From contig NW_024040041.1 of the NCBI RefSeq assembly GCF_014851395.1, forward strand, positions 12,038,242 to 12,102,241: a stretch of 64,000 nt of DNA. Direction: 5' to 3'. Position numbers and translations under genes: made by a program. The stretch's first letter is position 1; the number at the start of each line of letters is the position of its first letter. Positions 8,787 through 22,030 of the stretch are shown here, piece after piece. The DNA is from Micropterus salmoides. Lineage: Eukaryota; Chordata; Actinopteri; Centrarchiformes; Centrarchidae. Under the pieces are notes generated by a model. That model was not told the DNA's origin, made no database searches, and saw nothing but the letters and a program-made list of their open reading frames with translations.

Positions 8787-11700
8787 TCTGTGTGGATTTC
8801 TGTTACCTTGAAATGTCAAGGAGTTCACACATGGCTTGTCTTGACACCACTTGTCTTTGGCACTCTAATTATGATGACTTGCAGGATAGTGTGTGTGCAC
8901 ATCTTCTGTGTGTGTGTCTGTGCATGTGTGTCTGTGTGTGAAGCTGCAACCTGACAGCTGGAAAAAAAAAAGAAGAAAAGAACAAGGGCTAAAAGACACA
9001 AAACAAAAGGTTGCAGCCGGAGATATGAGACAAATGAAGAAAAGGGGATTCTGCCCGTAAAATGAACAAATGCACCACATGCACTTACACACACTGACAT
9101 ACGTAAAGGCCCGGGCGGCATGTTGACACTGCCTGCATCTACAGGAATTCATCCACGGTGTGACTAAACTTAAAAAAAAGAAGACAGCGTTGGTGAGTTG
9201 GTGTGATTAAGCAGCAACCGTAATGCTAGGAGCTACTGTGCAGTGTAATGCAGTCCAGCATTAGCCTCAATCCTACAATATATCCTGTAAAAGTCAAGTA
9301 TAAAACACAGACATGTGATCAGGTATGATGTAGTTTCATTAACATTGATCTTGACTGAGCTTCAGCTGCAATTGTGGCCTTATTGTGGAACATATTTCTT
9401 AAAATCCACCTGTAGGCTCTGGTTCTAGTCTGCCATGAGGTGACTGAATGAATGATTGTTGAGGAATCTGTGAAAATGTCAACCAAAAACTTAAAAAACA
9501 GTGCCATTACGCAAATAAGACACACACTACCAGTACACTGATTCAGAAAGAAAACTGTGTTAATGAGCTCATTTCCACAAAAAGGTTGTGTCCAATTTCT
9601 AGTCACTTAATACAAAAAACAAATGAGTACATGGCACTTTCCAGGTCAGTTCATTCCAGTAGCCTACTGGTCTGCTTGTCCATTACTATACAACTCTTTC
9701 CCTGTAGACAGAATTACATTACTAAGATGCAAAGAAGATCTAACTGATTGGCCTTGATTGATGGGGGCAATAGGCACAAGCAGAAAGCAGGGCAGAGCAG
9801 TGGACTGAATTTGTAACCATATCAGTACACTGTATGTAGTTTCATCGCTACGCATGACCTAGCATTTCCTTTTCCTTTTTCTACTGTGTTGATAGCCTCT
9901 GTATAATGTGCGTATTCACTGTTTGCATTATTTGTGTGAGGGTGAGTGTGCGCCCCCCCCCGTATCAAGACTGTTGAGTGCTCTTAAATGTTATTGTATC
10001 TCTATGTGAGGATGGCTCACCAGAATCAAGTGCTCTTCAGAGGCTCTCTGTAAATGTGTATGTGTGTGTGTGTGTGTGTGTTCTAATGGGGTAGAAACTG
10101 AAGCAATCCTTGAGCATGGTGGGATAGTATGGAGGTCATGCTATAAGACGTGTCACTTCCTGTCGTCATCACAGCAGCGGCCGACACTTTGCTGCAATAT
10201 ACAGAAGACTCTGACAAGCACAACGCCAGTCATGAAATACAGAAAATACAATAAAGTGGCAGATGTGTATGTGACTGTAGCCCTCTTCACATGGGACTGG
10301 TATCACCTGGGGACCTCTAGCAATTTGTAATAATTGCTGTGGTCGTCTCTGATCTTAATCCTGTGCAAATCTGCCATGTTAGTAATTTGTTAAGCAAAGA
10401 TTCCACCGCAATACCTACCATGTTTCGCAAAATACAAATGTCATTTGATAACATCTCATGGAAATGGGCATATCTGTGATTTGGGGTTTTCTTCACACCT
10501 CTTTCCTGATGGAAAATTATGAAGGCGGTGTTAGCAATCATAAATGAAACTTTTGACAGCATTTTGTATCAGGAGGCTTTATTATGGGATTGTATGGAAT
10601 AATGTTTTTAAAGTCTTGTTATTGATATTTTTGTCTTCTTTAAGTACTCACATCTACACCCGACAAAACAGTTGGCTCACATGTGCTTTCAGTGTTTCTT
10701 TCCATTTTATTGACAAAGGTTTATCTGTCTGTTTAGCCACTGGTTATGAATAATATCTACAAAATTCTTCTTTAATATTATTTTGCCAATATTTTGTGTG
10801 TGTGTGTGTGCGTGTGTGGGCGTATGTGTCTGATTGTGTCTGACTGTGTGAAAGGATTCAAGCTCTACTTACCCCAGAGGGAGGACACCAAAATCTATCA
10901 CTGAACAAAACGGTAACCTTGCTTTTACCAAAGGAATCTCAAATGAGACTGAGCACGTGCCTGCTCTCATTTAAGTGGACAAAACCATGTCTCTTTATTC
11001 TTCACGGGATCTCAGTATATCAGACCCAACAGAAACCAAATGCACTGAAGAGATTTGGTTGAGGTTGGGCTGAATATTCTCAATTTATATGCCTGCATGA
11101 TCATAAATACAGCTTGGAATGAGATATTGATGAGACAGGCTTCGTTATGCTGTCTCTAAAATAGGCAGTTTAGGTTGGCCTGGCCTATAATTCTGAGACC
11201 ACTGGCACATCTATTGAACACTTGACTGAAGCAGACTCTTAAGGACAACACTGACAACAAAGAACTGAATAAAAAATCAGCTCTCTGTCTTTATTCTCAC
11301 TCTCCTATTGAGGAAGTGAAGACAACCAACTAATCCTGTTTCTGTCATCTGCTGTCTCACCATTGTTCAAATTTCTCTTTCCATGATAAACACAAGCAGT
11401 ATGTATTTCTCATATAACTCCAAATTGTTATGTGTGCTCCTTCATTATAGTTCATATTTTTTAATTGCATGTTTTATTATTGCTCACTACATTTAATTTA
11501 TTTTCACAGTTTTCGTTAAAGCGCGTGAGATAGAGGGAGGTGCCAAGACACAAATGAAGAGTGGATCTGTAGAATAACAGATGAAAAAAAAATGTTGGAA
11601 AATGCAATCCATGATAAAAGAATTAGCTACACAAACACAAAAAGAAAGCAAATCAGCCTGAGAGTTGGAGGCAGAAAAAGTTCACAAAGACATGAAATTA

Positions 11701-13620
11701 GAGGATGCAGGGCAGACTCAGAGAAAAGAGGAGAGATGGATGGGTGGAGAAGAGACTGCTGGAGTGACTAAGCAGCGTATGATTGTTTCTAATTGGGACG
11801 GCTCACAATTCGTGACATCAGAAAACAGCCAATCATATCCTTTCATTTCATCCTTGTCAAGTGTGACATGTCTCTTGTTTCCACGCACACCTTCAGCTAG
11901 CGGCACCCACACATACAAACACAACACACACACACACACGTACATAAACACACTGTCATTCACAGCTCTTTTCCTCTTGCTCTGTCTATCACAATCTCCC
12001 ACTCTCAAATCCCACACTCTGTTGCATACACACAAACAGCCACACACACAAATCACAATGACGCACAGACACAAACATGCACCTGCCCCGCGGGGCAGGA
12101 CAGTGTGTCTAAGTTGAGATAGAGGGGAGTTATAAATAGTAATACTCATATCCTCTGCTGCTGATAGCATCATGCACTGTCTGGTCGGATGACACACACA
12201 CACACACACGTGTACAAAAACACTCACGCACACGCACAAATAAATTGAGCTGAGTTTGTGAGGGACACGCCAAGGTAAAGGCCTGATAGTGCACATGCAT
12301 GGCAGTACCTGCATATATTTGTCAAATAAGGGATGGCATATATATCCACATATCACTTCTATCTGCCACAGATACCCTGTTATCTGCTGAGTTTAACAGC
12401 TCTGCAGTGTCCACTGGAGGAGAAACACACTGATATGACAAAAATTCCTCGGTGGCCAGTTACTAAATATAAACAGACAGGCATAAAAATAGCTGCAGCA
12501 AAACAAAAGAGCTCGAAATGTCTGTGGAAACAAACTGAAATGCCAAGCAGACAGCACTCACCAAATAAACCACACAGATAGAGTCACTACAGCCAAAACC
12601 ACAAATAAATATTGTTCTCTCAGAAAGTGAATGCTAAAACAACTCATTACTTTATACAGCAAATGTCGTTTACCAGACTGAGGTTCATTGTTTGACAATA
12701 TTATCTTCTGACAGGAAATCATAAAAATCTTTTGCAAATCCAAAAGTAGCAGTACTCAAACCAGAGAAGGCAGAACTCATCAACAAGGATTTTGCCACTC
12801 GTGGTCAGTGTAAAGTTGCCCAGTGTATCGTTGGGTCCTTAGAGCCAAACATATGAAAGGTGATGATCTTATATGACATCTATACATCAGACACATTCTT
12901 TGTAAAATACCATAAATGTTGAATCTAGATTTACAGCTTGGCCAGACTGTAATGTTTAAAACTATCCTTTTGACGATATATATATTGTAGACACCTTTAA
13001 TTTTGCAGTTTGGCCAACAAACAGGTCTACAGTGTCTCCGCTTCTACGGGGCTGGATTGGCGCTGATACAACATCAGATGGTGCCAAACAGATCCACTGA
13101 GGTAAGAAAATGTATACACAAATTCCAAATGTGCAAAAAGTATCAACATATAGCCCGGCACCACTCGCTTCTTCCTCCCACCATGCATTTTGGAGGGGGA
13201 AAAATGGTTGAATAGCAAGCCAATTAGGAAAGTTGACACTTTGCTGAAACGAGTGCTGCTTGGTGAGCTGGATGTATACCAAATTAAAGAAATGAGGATT
13301 CAAGGTATATTCTCTATGTTTGCCAAATAAGCAAGACATCATTAAACTGACAATTTCCAGCTGGGGGAACAGATATTATTAAGAGAAAGTGAAAACGGCC
13401 TGCTATTGGCACCAAGTAACGATCACTTTTTTTAATATCCTCTGTCAAATCCAGACAATAAAGATGCAGATAAAATGAGAAGAGACAGTTCATAAAATAT
13501 TTTAACACTTTTTTTTTTTACTAAACAGGTACAAGTCATAATTAGAAAGATTGGACATGACATCTTGATGTGTGGAGTAAAAAGGCTCTGTCCGTGGTGC
13601 TGAACACTGTGCAGACTTGC

Positions 13621-13790
13621 AGTTGTAATAATAACTTTATTTATGTAGCACCTTTCAAAACACTGTTACTCTACTATTACTCTACCATACTTTTCAGATT
13701 AAATAAATATAATTATTAAGACAGCAAAGACAAAACAGGGATTTGAGGGAAGGCAAGTTCAGTCAGCGGAGGCAGCTAGATGTTTGGTTC
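13621..13790 (+). repeat. Dispersed teleost repeat starting with a TTTATTTATGTAGCACC motif
   Basis: The segment has the familiar order of a common fish dispersed repeat: ACTTTATTTATGTAGCACC, then TTTCAAAACA, then a GGATTTGAGGGAAGGCA motif near 13739 and TTCAGTCAG further on. I recognise it from memory of fish genomes and cannot name the family. Similarity to a consensus was not measured. Confidence 0.4.
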
Positions 13791-14789
13791 TGCACTATAG
13801 GCCTACATGGGTACCATGAAACATTGTCACTGTATGGTTAACAATATTTTCTCACAATTAATGCTATTTTTTAAACAATGTCTAATTAACAATAAAATGT
13901 AACCTGTGATGTTTTATCTAAAATTCCCTATTCTCTTGTTTTATGATTGATTTGGATGATGCAACCTACTTGGGTTGTTCATCTACATGCATAGACGGTA
14001 CAGTATAAACTCTGCCTTTTATCAGATACCACATTTTTAAGTTGTTTTTCCACTCATGTCCACACAACTTTCCACAGTTCATGTGAAAACCTCATAACGT
14101 GGACAATTTGTTTTCACTCCAATTACATGTTTTATGCGTGGTAAGAAAACCATCTGAAATAATTAGTTTATGGTCCCGATGAAAACCAAATTTATGGTTT
14201 ATTTTAAATGGAACGTAGGCAACCATGATAAGATGGACATACATCATACAGACTTGCACACAAACACACATGCAATTTGCACAAACCTGTACAAAAAGCA
14301 AGTCCCCGTATGTTTTTCTTTCCATCTCTTAATGACCACAGAGAAATATCATTGCACTAACAACATCATTGCACTAACAACATTGCTTTAGTAGTGTCTT
14401 TTGCTTACAGCACATTTTGTGAGTTTATTGCATTCCTCTGTAAATGGCTCTACCAGACTCTTATGAAACTGTGAAAGTGAATTCAGTCTTTACCAGATTA
14501 CAGTGTTTTAAAACAATAAGTGGATCCGGTGATGGCACTATGAATAGCAGTGTGCAAGTGTGTGTGTTGTGGAGAAACTACTTGGTGTTAACAGAGGGGG
14601 GCAGATAGCCTTTGTTTGTGTTGGATAATAATTATAGGGAAACAGTTAGCCTTCAATTGCAGTAGAAGCTACATACACTAGGCTGTCTTTGACGTCACAG
14701 AAGAATATTTTTGGCATGAATACCGTCCATTTTAGTAGATAACATGCACAGAGGGAGAAGCAGACCTATTCAAAGTTTATCACACAGGA

Positions 14790-14792
<3 letters not shown>

Positions 14793-14832
<40 letters not shown>
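14793..14832 (+). repeat. GT microsatellite
   Basis: Twenty GT units. Confidence 0.95.
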
Positions 14833-14835
<3 letters not shown>

Positions 14836-16113
14836 TGTGTATGTGTGTGATTGCTGCGGTTCCTCTGTCAGGACTTTTTAACAAGCATTCGAGCCCCCAC
14901 GGGGAAACACTGACAAAATAACATCATCCCTTTCTCTCTGTCTCTATCTTTGTCTCTCTGTGTTTGCCCTCTTCTCCCACTCACTCTCTTCTAATAAGTC
15001 CAATATCTTCCTCTCTGTGTCTTCCTTTCTTTTCGTTAACTCTCTGTCCAGGGGCTCTGTCTTTTCTTGCCTCCCTCTATCCATCTTGCCCTCTCCCACC
15101 CACTCCCTATCTCTTCTAATAAGGCCAATATTCTGCTACACTCCTCTGGGACCTAACCTTACACCTAAACTGGAATAGCTGTTGTCAGTGCAAGGAGTAT
15201 AACTTTACATTTATTTCATTTTATTTTTTTATTTCTAGCATAATTTCCACTGTGACTAATTATTTATCTAAAGATGTGGGCTGTCAGATTATGTAGATAT
15301 AATATAGTGGTTGCAATGCTAAAGGGGACTCCCACAAGGGCTCACACGATAAATCTTGGGGGTTGAGAGATGGTCTGCACGAAAGGAAAGCATCCGCTAC
15401 ACACAGTCATGTTTATTTGATTTTCCTCTTGAGGATTGATAAACTGACAGATATACATTTTTTAAATAAAGCAAGAAAAAAGAAACACTCTTTGGTCACA
15501 ACTGCTAGATATTTGCAACTGGTGGCAAGTGGTTACAGGTAGGGTAACAAAGTAAGGAATACTGCTGTAATTTTTAAACCACTCCATTCCTGGTAATCTG
15601 ATTACCCTTTCTCCCCTGCTCATTATTTATCTCTTTACTATTATGCCTGAATGCCTTCACTACACTTTGACATATTGTGTATTTCACAGCTGTCACATGC
15701 ACATACATTGTTGGTATCATTATTACATTCTCCACAGCCATAATAGTCACCATTATAAAAATTACCATCACTGCCAATATTGTCATCATCAACAGCCATA
15801 ACCATCATAATTATTCTGTGCATCTTAGCTGTCATATCCATCATGCTTTCCTAATTCCATCAGTTTCCCTCTTTCCTGCTGCTTTCCCTCCATTTTGTCT
15901 CTATATTTTCTTCTTTTTGGGGGGCTTTTTCCTACCCTCTTTCCTTCTATCCTTCCTAATTATGCACCCCTTTCCTTTTTCCTTAGTGCTTTTCTCTCCA
16001 TCTGTACCACCTCAAACTTTGGCAGGATTTTGAATGAACACAAAAGGGAGAGGAAATGAAATCCCACTGGATGAGCAGAGGTGCTAATCACAATAAAATA
16101 GGACTTTGAATTA

Positions 16114-16196
16114 GGAGTCGCAGCACACCCCGATCCTCAAAGCAGCAGCGCTTTATTGAATACATACATATTTCGACAAGAAACCTCTTTGTCCGG
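16114..16196 (-). mobile_element. Probable retroelement 3'-end fragment
   Basis: On the minus strand the order is AAAGAGGTTTCTTGTCGAAA, an AATAAA polyadenylation-like signal, then GCGCTGCTGCTTTGAGGATC and GCTGCGACTC. I recognise this block as a dispersed fish repeat; the GAAA context is reminiscent of Penelope-like or LINE ends, but the family is uncertain. Confidence 0.35.
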
Positions 16197-17631
16197 ATTA
16201 CTTGTTGAAACATGTTTTCTTTTTAAAGTAATGTAATCCTGTATGGAGGCACTCAGTGTGTAGGCGCCTTAAAAGGTTTAAAAGAATTGAAGCGTTTAAG
16301 ATGAGAGTTCAGTGTAAGGCAACAGGATGTAGAGAGATGAAATCATGAACCTAATCTAAAGAGCTGTTTATTAGGAGAGATAATGCACAAGAAAGCAGCG
16401 TATATAGTTCAAGCAAACACACACACACTTTCATTCACACATAAACATGCACATTAACTCAAACATGAAGTCAAAACAACATGCACAAATACATGTATGG
16501 TCATGCTGTGATGCTTGTGCATACACGCGAACCCATGCTCTCTTTATTCAAAGTAAAAGGAATTAATAAGTCTTGTGTCTGTGTGTGTGTATCTGTGCCA
16601 GAGGGCTGTGTATCATGCTGAGTTCATTCCAAAGCCACAAACAACATAATATAAACCTCAGCTCAAACAGAATGGAACAACACCCATTGCCCAGGCAAAA
16701 CAAGAAAATCACAGGCCTCAAAGGTCTCAGGTGATGTGAGGGAGCACGCGTACTGGTGTGAAATCATTTTACTCTAATGTCAGGAACAACATCACTGTAG
16801 CTTAACAGAAGCACAGCAATGACAGAATGAGTTAGTTCTTTCAGCTGGGGGGGGGAAGCAAGCAAAAATGTGCAAATCACTAAGAAATAGAAGATGTTCT
16901 CACCAATGGCTTTCGGCAAGGTAAAGCTTATACTCTCACTTTTTCACTAAATATGTAGCCAGAAGGTAAGACATGTTACAGTAGCAAGGACATGCCATCT
17001 CCAATCATATTCTACTCTAACATACCATGTGGGGGCAAATCAATACTGCTTAATGTGCTGATAGTTTTCCCCACAGAGATGCACCAGTCAGCTGTTATGG
17101 TCATGACTAACTACACTGGCCGTGTCACTGATTCATCACTGCCACCGACAGACAGACGCTTGACACAGAGAGACCTACTTTGAAGGGGGCGAAACGGAGT
17201 GGGGTGGTCGGGAGGGACGGATGGAAGAAGTGTCAGGAAGATAGATGAGGAAAAGGAAAAGAGCGATGTCAGGGAGCAAGAGTGGGCAAAGGAGAAAAGA
17301 AGGGAGGAAGATAAAGAGGTAAGGGTGGACTGAAAACAGAGAGAACACAGAAAGTAAACATATTCTAAAACATTATGGAAGTGCAACGATAGGACTGACA
17401 TCAACCTCATGTCTGTGTGCACATCGTCGAGCTGGAGTCAGGCTGCGTTTAGCCTGGTTGGGGTACAGTGTTGATTTTGATCAGGCATGTTGGTCAAAAA
17501 CCTGACTATTTCACTCTGATGACAACGCATCAGGATAATGCTGTGCACACATCTACCAGCTCAAATAGTTTTTCATTTTTGCTTTTATTTATTTATTAGA
17601 CAAACAAAATACAATGTGTTCATCTAATCCA

Positions 17632-17815
17632 GACAGAGCCAGGATAGCAAGCCCCCTGCATCCACACTTTATGCTAGACTAGGCTAACCATGTTCTATCC
17701 CCAGCTCCATATTGTAAAGCCCAGAAATGAAACTCATAGGATCTTCTAATCTAACTCTCAGAAAAAGCAAAGAAGAATTTTTCCCAGAATGTTGAACTCT
17801 TCCTTTAAACTCACA
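17632..17815 (+). repeat. Dispersed teleost repeat, GACAGAGCCAGG family (copy A)
   Basis: The copy begins GACAGAGCCAGG, contains a TTTATGCTA...GGCTAACCA block and ends with an ATCTTCTAATCTAACTCTCA block. The same order occurs at 51396-51535, so the window holds two diverged members of one family. It is a non-autonomous element with no coding capacity visible. Confidence 0.55.
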
Positions 17816-18180
17816 TCAGAGGGTTCCAAATCTTGCTCCCTGCTGCACTCACTGCAGCACTCTGCTATATTCAAATCTCATCACACCCCCACTCAGACAT
17901 TCGTTATTAATATTACACAAAAAGGAGGAGGAGAGAGAAAGATTAAACAAGAGCAGTCCTCTCACATGAATACACGTGCCCATGTAAACTCTGGCTTTCC
18001 TTTACATTAACAAAGTGAAATATAAGTGCTATACCCACAAACGGCATCATCATCTCTAAGCTTTCCCATTTCCATTTGATTGGCTGCCAGCGAAGCCTGC
18101 AGAGTAATTGGCTGCATTTCATTGGCCAAGCAGACGGACAGGACCCCTGGGAGGAGTCCATCAGGCAATTTCTGTTTTAA

Positions 18181-18204
18181 ACACACACACACACACACAC
18201 ACAC
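18181..18204 (+). repeat. CA microsatellite
   Basis: Twelve CA units, followed by a less regular CACATGCACGCATGCATGCA stretch. Confidence 0.95.
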
Positions 18205-18926
18205 ATGTACACACTCACATGCACGCATGCATGCACACACACAGGGCCGGAGGGGAACTCCCTAATGCCTAATGTACCTTTTGCTATCACAGATGGGTCA
18301 CTTACATTTCTGGGCACAAGAGCAATGAAGACAGGGAGATGAAAAAAAAGTGGAGTGGAAAAGATTGGAGGAGAAGGGACAGCAGGAAAGGCGATGAGGA
18401 TTGGATAAAACAAAGGAAGGGAGAGACCAGACAAGAGGATAGAAGAGGAAGTGGACAAAAAGAAGTTCAATTCAGCTCATAGATTTTGTATGGCAGTATA
18501 AAAGGAAAACAATCATGCTGAATAATAAAGAATGAACACCGTTAGACACACATCAAACTGCAAGAAAAATGAAAGTGTGTGGAGCACATCCGCATGATAT
18601 TCAGTCAGATTTTGTGAATACAAATACATGTCTATCACATTTACGTATCTATGAATGTATACATACGTATACATATATATCTGTATGCATTAACATGAAT
18701 CATTGGGCATCATTAGCCAAAGCTGGGCTGTCGTGTGCCAAACATTATACCTAATATCTGTGGCTTCAGTCTGCCCTTATTTGGGCTTATTCAGCATGTT
18801 GAAAGTTGAGTTATGTAAACCGAGGTTCAGGAACAGAACCATGCCTCTCTCACTTATTCGACCACCTGCGCTTCATTCAATTCCTCCAATCAACCAATCA
18901 CCCAAACCCTGCTTGTTCACCTCTTT

Positions 18927-19110
18927 TAATGGGCAGCATGGTGGCCCAGTGGACAGCACCGTGGCCTCACAGCAGAAGGTTCTGGGTTTAGACCTTGCTC
19001 AGCCCAGGCCTTTCTGTACAGAGTTTGCATGTTCTCCCCATGTTTGCGCGGGTGTCCCCCGGGTGCTCCGACTTCCTCCCACCAGGAAAGACATGCATGC
19101 TAAAATCCAT
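18927..19110 (+). mobile_element. LINE/SINE 3'-region fragment
   Basis: The order GGCAGCATGGTGGCCCAGTGG, GCCTCACAGCAGAAGGTTCTG, AGTTTGCATGTTCTCCCC and CTTCCTCCCACCAGG with AAAGACATGCATG is the well-known teleost L2-type tail sequence found thousands of times in fish genomes. This copy stops after the ACATGCATG block. The downstream half of the same tail type appears separately at 44204-44335. Confidence 0.7.
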
Positions 19111-19243
19111 TATTCTGCTAAGTAATCATTTTTTCTTTTTCTACAACATGAACCACAGGGGGGTTCATAAGACCAAGCCGCTTATCGAGATGAGCCCCCA
19201 CCCTGAATCTCGACCCCTCAGGTTCCTAAACCCTAAACAACCT

Positions 19244-19435
19244 CCTCGACCCCTTCATCCCTCTTTTCTCGACCTCTTCATCCCTCCATACTCGACCCCT
19301 TCATCCCTCGTCTCTCGACCCCCGTCATCACTGTTCTCGACCCCTTCATCCCTCCATCGTCAACCCCTTCATCCATCTTCCCTCGACCCCTTCATCCCTC
19401 ACCCCTCGACCCCTTTTCATCCCTCCCCTCTCGAC
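19244..19435 (+). repeat. Minisatellite of 22-25 bp units
   Basis: About nine imperfect units carry the core CTCGACCCCTTCATCCCTC, starting near 19244, 19268, 19291, 19314, 19336, 19358, 19382, 19405 and 19430. The three to six bases between cores vary. It lies just downstream of the LINE/SINE tail fragment. Each unit contains a CpG. Confidence 0.85.
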
Positions 19436-19561
19436 AAGCAAAGCAGCAAAGCTTTACAGTACCAGCCATTTGGCATTACAGAGCAGGATGAGGCTGCTGT
19501 ATGCACACAGTGGTGTGAAATGGTTAAACTAATTTGTTCTGTATCTTTCTTCACTTCTCCT

Positions 19562-19841
19562 TAGAGTCGCAACAATTAGTTGCTTAAGCGATGAGTTGAT
19601 CAACATAAAATAATCAACATCTATTTGATAATAGATATTGTAATTTTTTAAGCAAAATTTGGCAGCAACCTGTATGTTTTGGATGTTTGAATGGTTAAAG
19701 AAGCAATTTCAATATGCTGCTTTTGGATCTGGAAAATTGGCAAAAGGCATTTGTCCCTAATTTCTTCAAAACATTTCAATTTATTGGTGAAAATGAATTG
19801 AATAACAGATTCATTGATAATGACAATAATTATTAGTTGCA
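19562..19841 (+). mobile_element. Miniature hAT-like DNA transposon
   Basis: The left end reads AGAGTCGCAACAATTAGTTG and the right end reads ATAATTATTAGTTGCAT, a rough inverted pair. The order matches a very common teleost miniature element of the type starting AGRGCTGCAACGATTAG. It has no coding capacity. Its ends are too decayed to identify a target duplication. Confidence 0.6.
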
Positions 19842-20652
19842 TAAGTTGGTCACCAGCATGAGTTGCTGGTGATCAACTTGCAGTCAGCTGAAGCCTTGGC
19901 AACACATTCTAGTGCAACTGAGATGAGTGTTTGACCAGTTAGCCTCATATGGTCAGCTTGGTGTTTCAGGTCATGACACGTTAGAGGCTTTTGTTTGGTA
20001 TCAGGTTATTCTTTCCTTTCCTTTCAAGAGATAAATGTATGATAAAAATAAGTCACTGGTCATAGTCATGACAGTATGTAAATGAAAAAATACCTTTAAC
20101 CATCCATTTGTCTGGTAAAGCTGTTTAGTTAGTTTGAATACGAAGAAGAGAAGTGTTGAAAAAAAGCTAACACTAACTAAAACACAACTACAACAAGCAC
20201 TCACTTAATTATAGGGAACATTTGTTAACAGCTAAGTGTGATGGAAAACAAAAATGAGTCATCCATGATGGTGGTTAGAGGCTGACAAACATCTTGGAGG
20301 ATCAGGGTCGTCCTTATGTGGCCTTGCTGAGGTCTCTCGTATGAGGACCAAGGACAGTAATACCATCTGACTTGAGTCGTGAGTGGAGAGGAGCATCTGT
20401 GGATCATTGTTCACACAACAGAGGGGGAGAGACTCAACTGGGTCACACACACGTTTGTACAGCCAGGTTTGAGCAACATGGCTTTTTAAAAGCAGACATT
20501 AATATTTTTGAATAAAGCTACTAATTCTAAGTTTGGGATTTGGTGTTTCCCCCAGAAATGTATTTTTGACTGTGTGGGAAAGTCTTTATACAGCATTTTG
20601 ACCACTACAGGTGCTTCTAAGATTACCACTGGGACAAAGTGAGGAAATTGCA

Positions 20653-20686
20653 GAGGAGAGGAGAGGAGAGGAGAGGAGAGGAGAGA
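20653..20686 (+). repeat. GGAGA pentanucleotide repeat
   Basis: About seven uninterrupted GAGGA-type units. Confidence 0.9.
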
Positions 20687-20945
20687 CGACAAAGTTGCTG
20701 ACCCACTTTGCAGCTCTCAAAGTTTCAAATCCTCTTTAAAGAGAAAGTGAGTTGTGGCCAAGAATTTTGCAAGACACACACACACACACACATCGTACAT
20801 ACAGTGCATACACACATGTACAGACATACACACATAATCACGGGCCTGAGACCCCAGACACTGTGAATAATGAAGCAAGTGCTGCTTTTATTTAACACCG
20901 CATTAGCTCTTTACATCACCTAATAATGGCAGCACGGAACCACGC

Positions 20946-20948
<3 letters not shown>

Positions 20949-20983
<35 letters not shown>
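20949..20983 (+). repeat. CA microsatellite
   Basis: About 17 perfect CA units. Confidence 0.95.
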
Positions 20984-20986
<3 letters not shown>

Positions 20987-21199
20987 TCTGGTAGTGCTCG
21001 ATACGGTTTGTTAGTTTTCTCATTTGACTTGGTCTATTTTAGTCCTGCAAAACCCTTTCTCATTCCTCTTCTCTCTGATCCTCCTTCCATTGTCTCTCTC
21101 TTATCTGTGCTTTTCTTTTTCTTCATCTTCTCTGCTTTTTTTTTTTGCCTGTTCTCTCCTTTGCCTCATACCTCTATTGGTATATCTCTTTCTCTATTC

Positions 21200-21230
21200 C
21201 CTCTCTCTCTCTCTCTCTGTCTCTCTCTCT
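21200..21230 (+). repeat. CT microsatellite
   Basis: About 15 CT units with one GT interruption. It sits in a pyrimidine-rich stretch at 21040-21235, which produces spurious Ser/Leu-rich frames. Confidence 0.9.
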
Positions 21231-21484
21231 GAACATTTTGTTGATGTCAGTGATAAGATCAGCCTGTGATTGGCTGGGCCTGATAAGAGATAAGACTGTG
21301 ATTTGTTTAGGGAGTTTTCTCTTCTCATCACACCCCTGAGGACTGCAGTGATATTAATGAACATGCATATGCATCTATTTGCACACAGACGCACATACAC
21401 TTTGCGTGTGGGAAAACAGGAGGGAAGATTGAATGGAGATTGGGAGTATGAAAGAAGGAAGAAAGAGAATGGAAGAAATACAAA

Positions 21485-21486
<2 letters not shown>

Positions 21487-21519
<33 letters not shown>
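21487..21519 (+). repeat. GA microsatellite
   Basis: About 16 GA units. It forms an inverted counterpart to the CT run 260 bases upstream. Confidence 0.9.
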
Positions 21520-21522
<3 letters not shown>

Positions 21523-21880
21523 GGTACAGTGGTGAGAAAAACAGCTGCCCTAATTTGCAAATCAAAGACGTTATGAGTCACGTATTTACAGCCAAATCTG
21601 CCAAAGGGGAGAATATTTCTCTCATTTTTAATTCATTTCCCCTTTTCATGCCTGCCTTGTGCTGCTTGTTTGTAAAATGCTGTTCTTAAAATAAATTATA
21701 CTGGGCCACTGCTACCATTAAATATCCATTACTGTTATCCCATCAGTCCATTCTTATCTGTTTTCTGATATATCTGTTTTCATGTTAGTTACTCACAGTA
21801 GTGAGAAACAGCCTTACTGTTAAAGAAAACTGCAAGATGTGATGCTAAATTTCATTTTCAGGTTCCTTCTTTTGTCTTTA

Positions 21881-22030
21881 TTAAAGGGTAATTCTAGTAG
21901 TTTTAAATATGGGACCTTTTTTCACACATTTTGGAATCTGCGGTCTGTCTTCAGTCGGCAGCCGCAAACCAGCTGTAGTGGCTGCAGCGTTCTCCTCTGA
22001 GGCAATTATACCTGTCAAAATATGAGTATG
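21881..22030 (+). repeat. Dispersed teleost repeat, TTAAAGGGTAATTC family
   Basis: It begins TTAAAGGGTAATTCTAGTAG and continues with TATGGGACC and TTTTGGAATCTG, an order I recognise from common fish miniature DNA elements. The far end could not be located. Confidence 0.45.

Larger units (their letters stand above)
13791..17630. other. Non-coding intronic stretch
   Basis: There is no gene. A GT microsatellite lies at 14793-14832 and pyrimidine-rich DNA at 14930-15130 and 15850-16020. A probable retroelement end is annotated at 16114-16196. The remainder is unique AT-rich sequence with no open frame of interest. Confidence 0.6.

Noticed and set aside
11718..12356. 212-codon minus-strand frame, the longest in the window
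   Set aside because: Its composition is dominated by Cys-Val stretches from CA/GT-rich DNA, with no domain and no splice context. It is a repeat artefact.
18960..19000. tRNA-like B-box (GGTTCTGGGTTTAGACC)
   Set aside because: It belongs to the common LINE/SINE fragment; no A-box or cloverleaf can be drawn around it.
19244..19435. Regularly spaced repeat that might suggest a CRISPR array
   Set aside because: Spacers are only three to six bases, the units are imperfect, and the genome is vertebrate.
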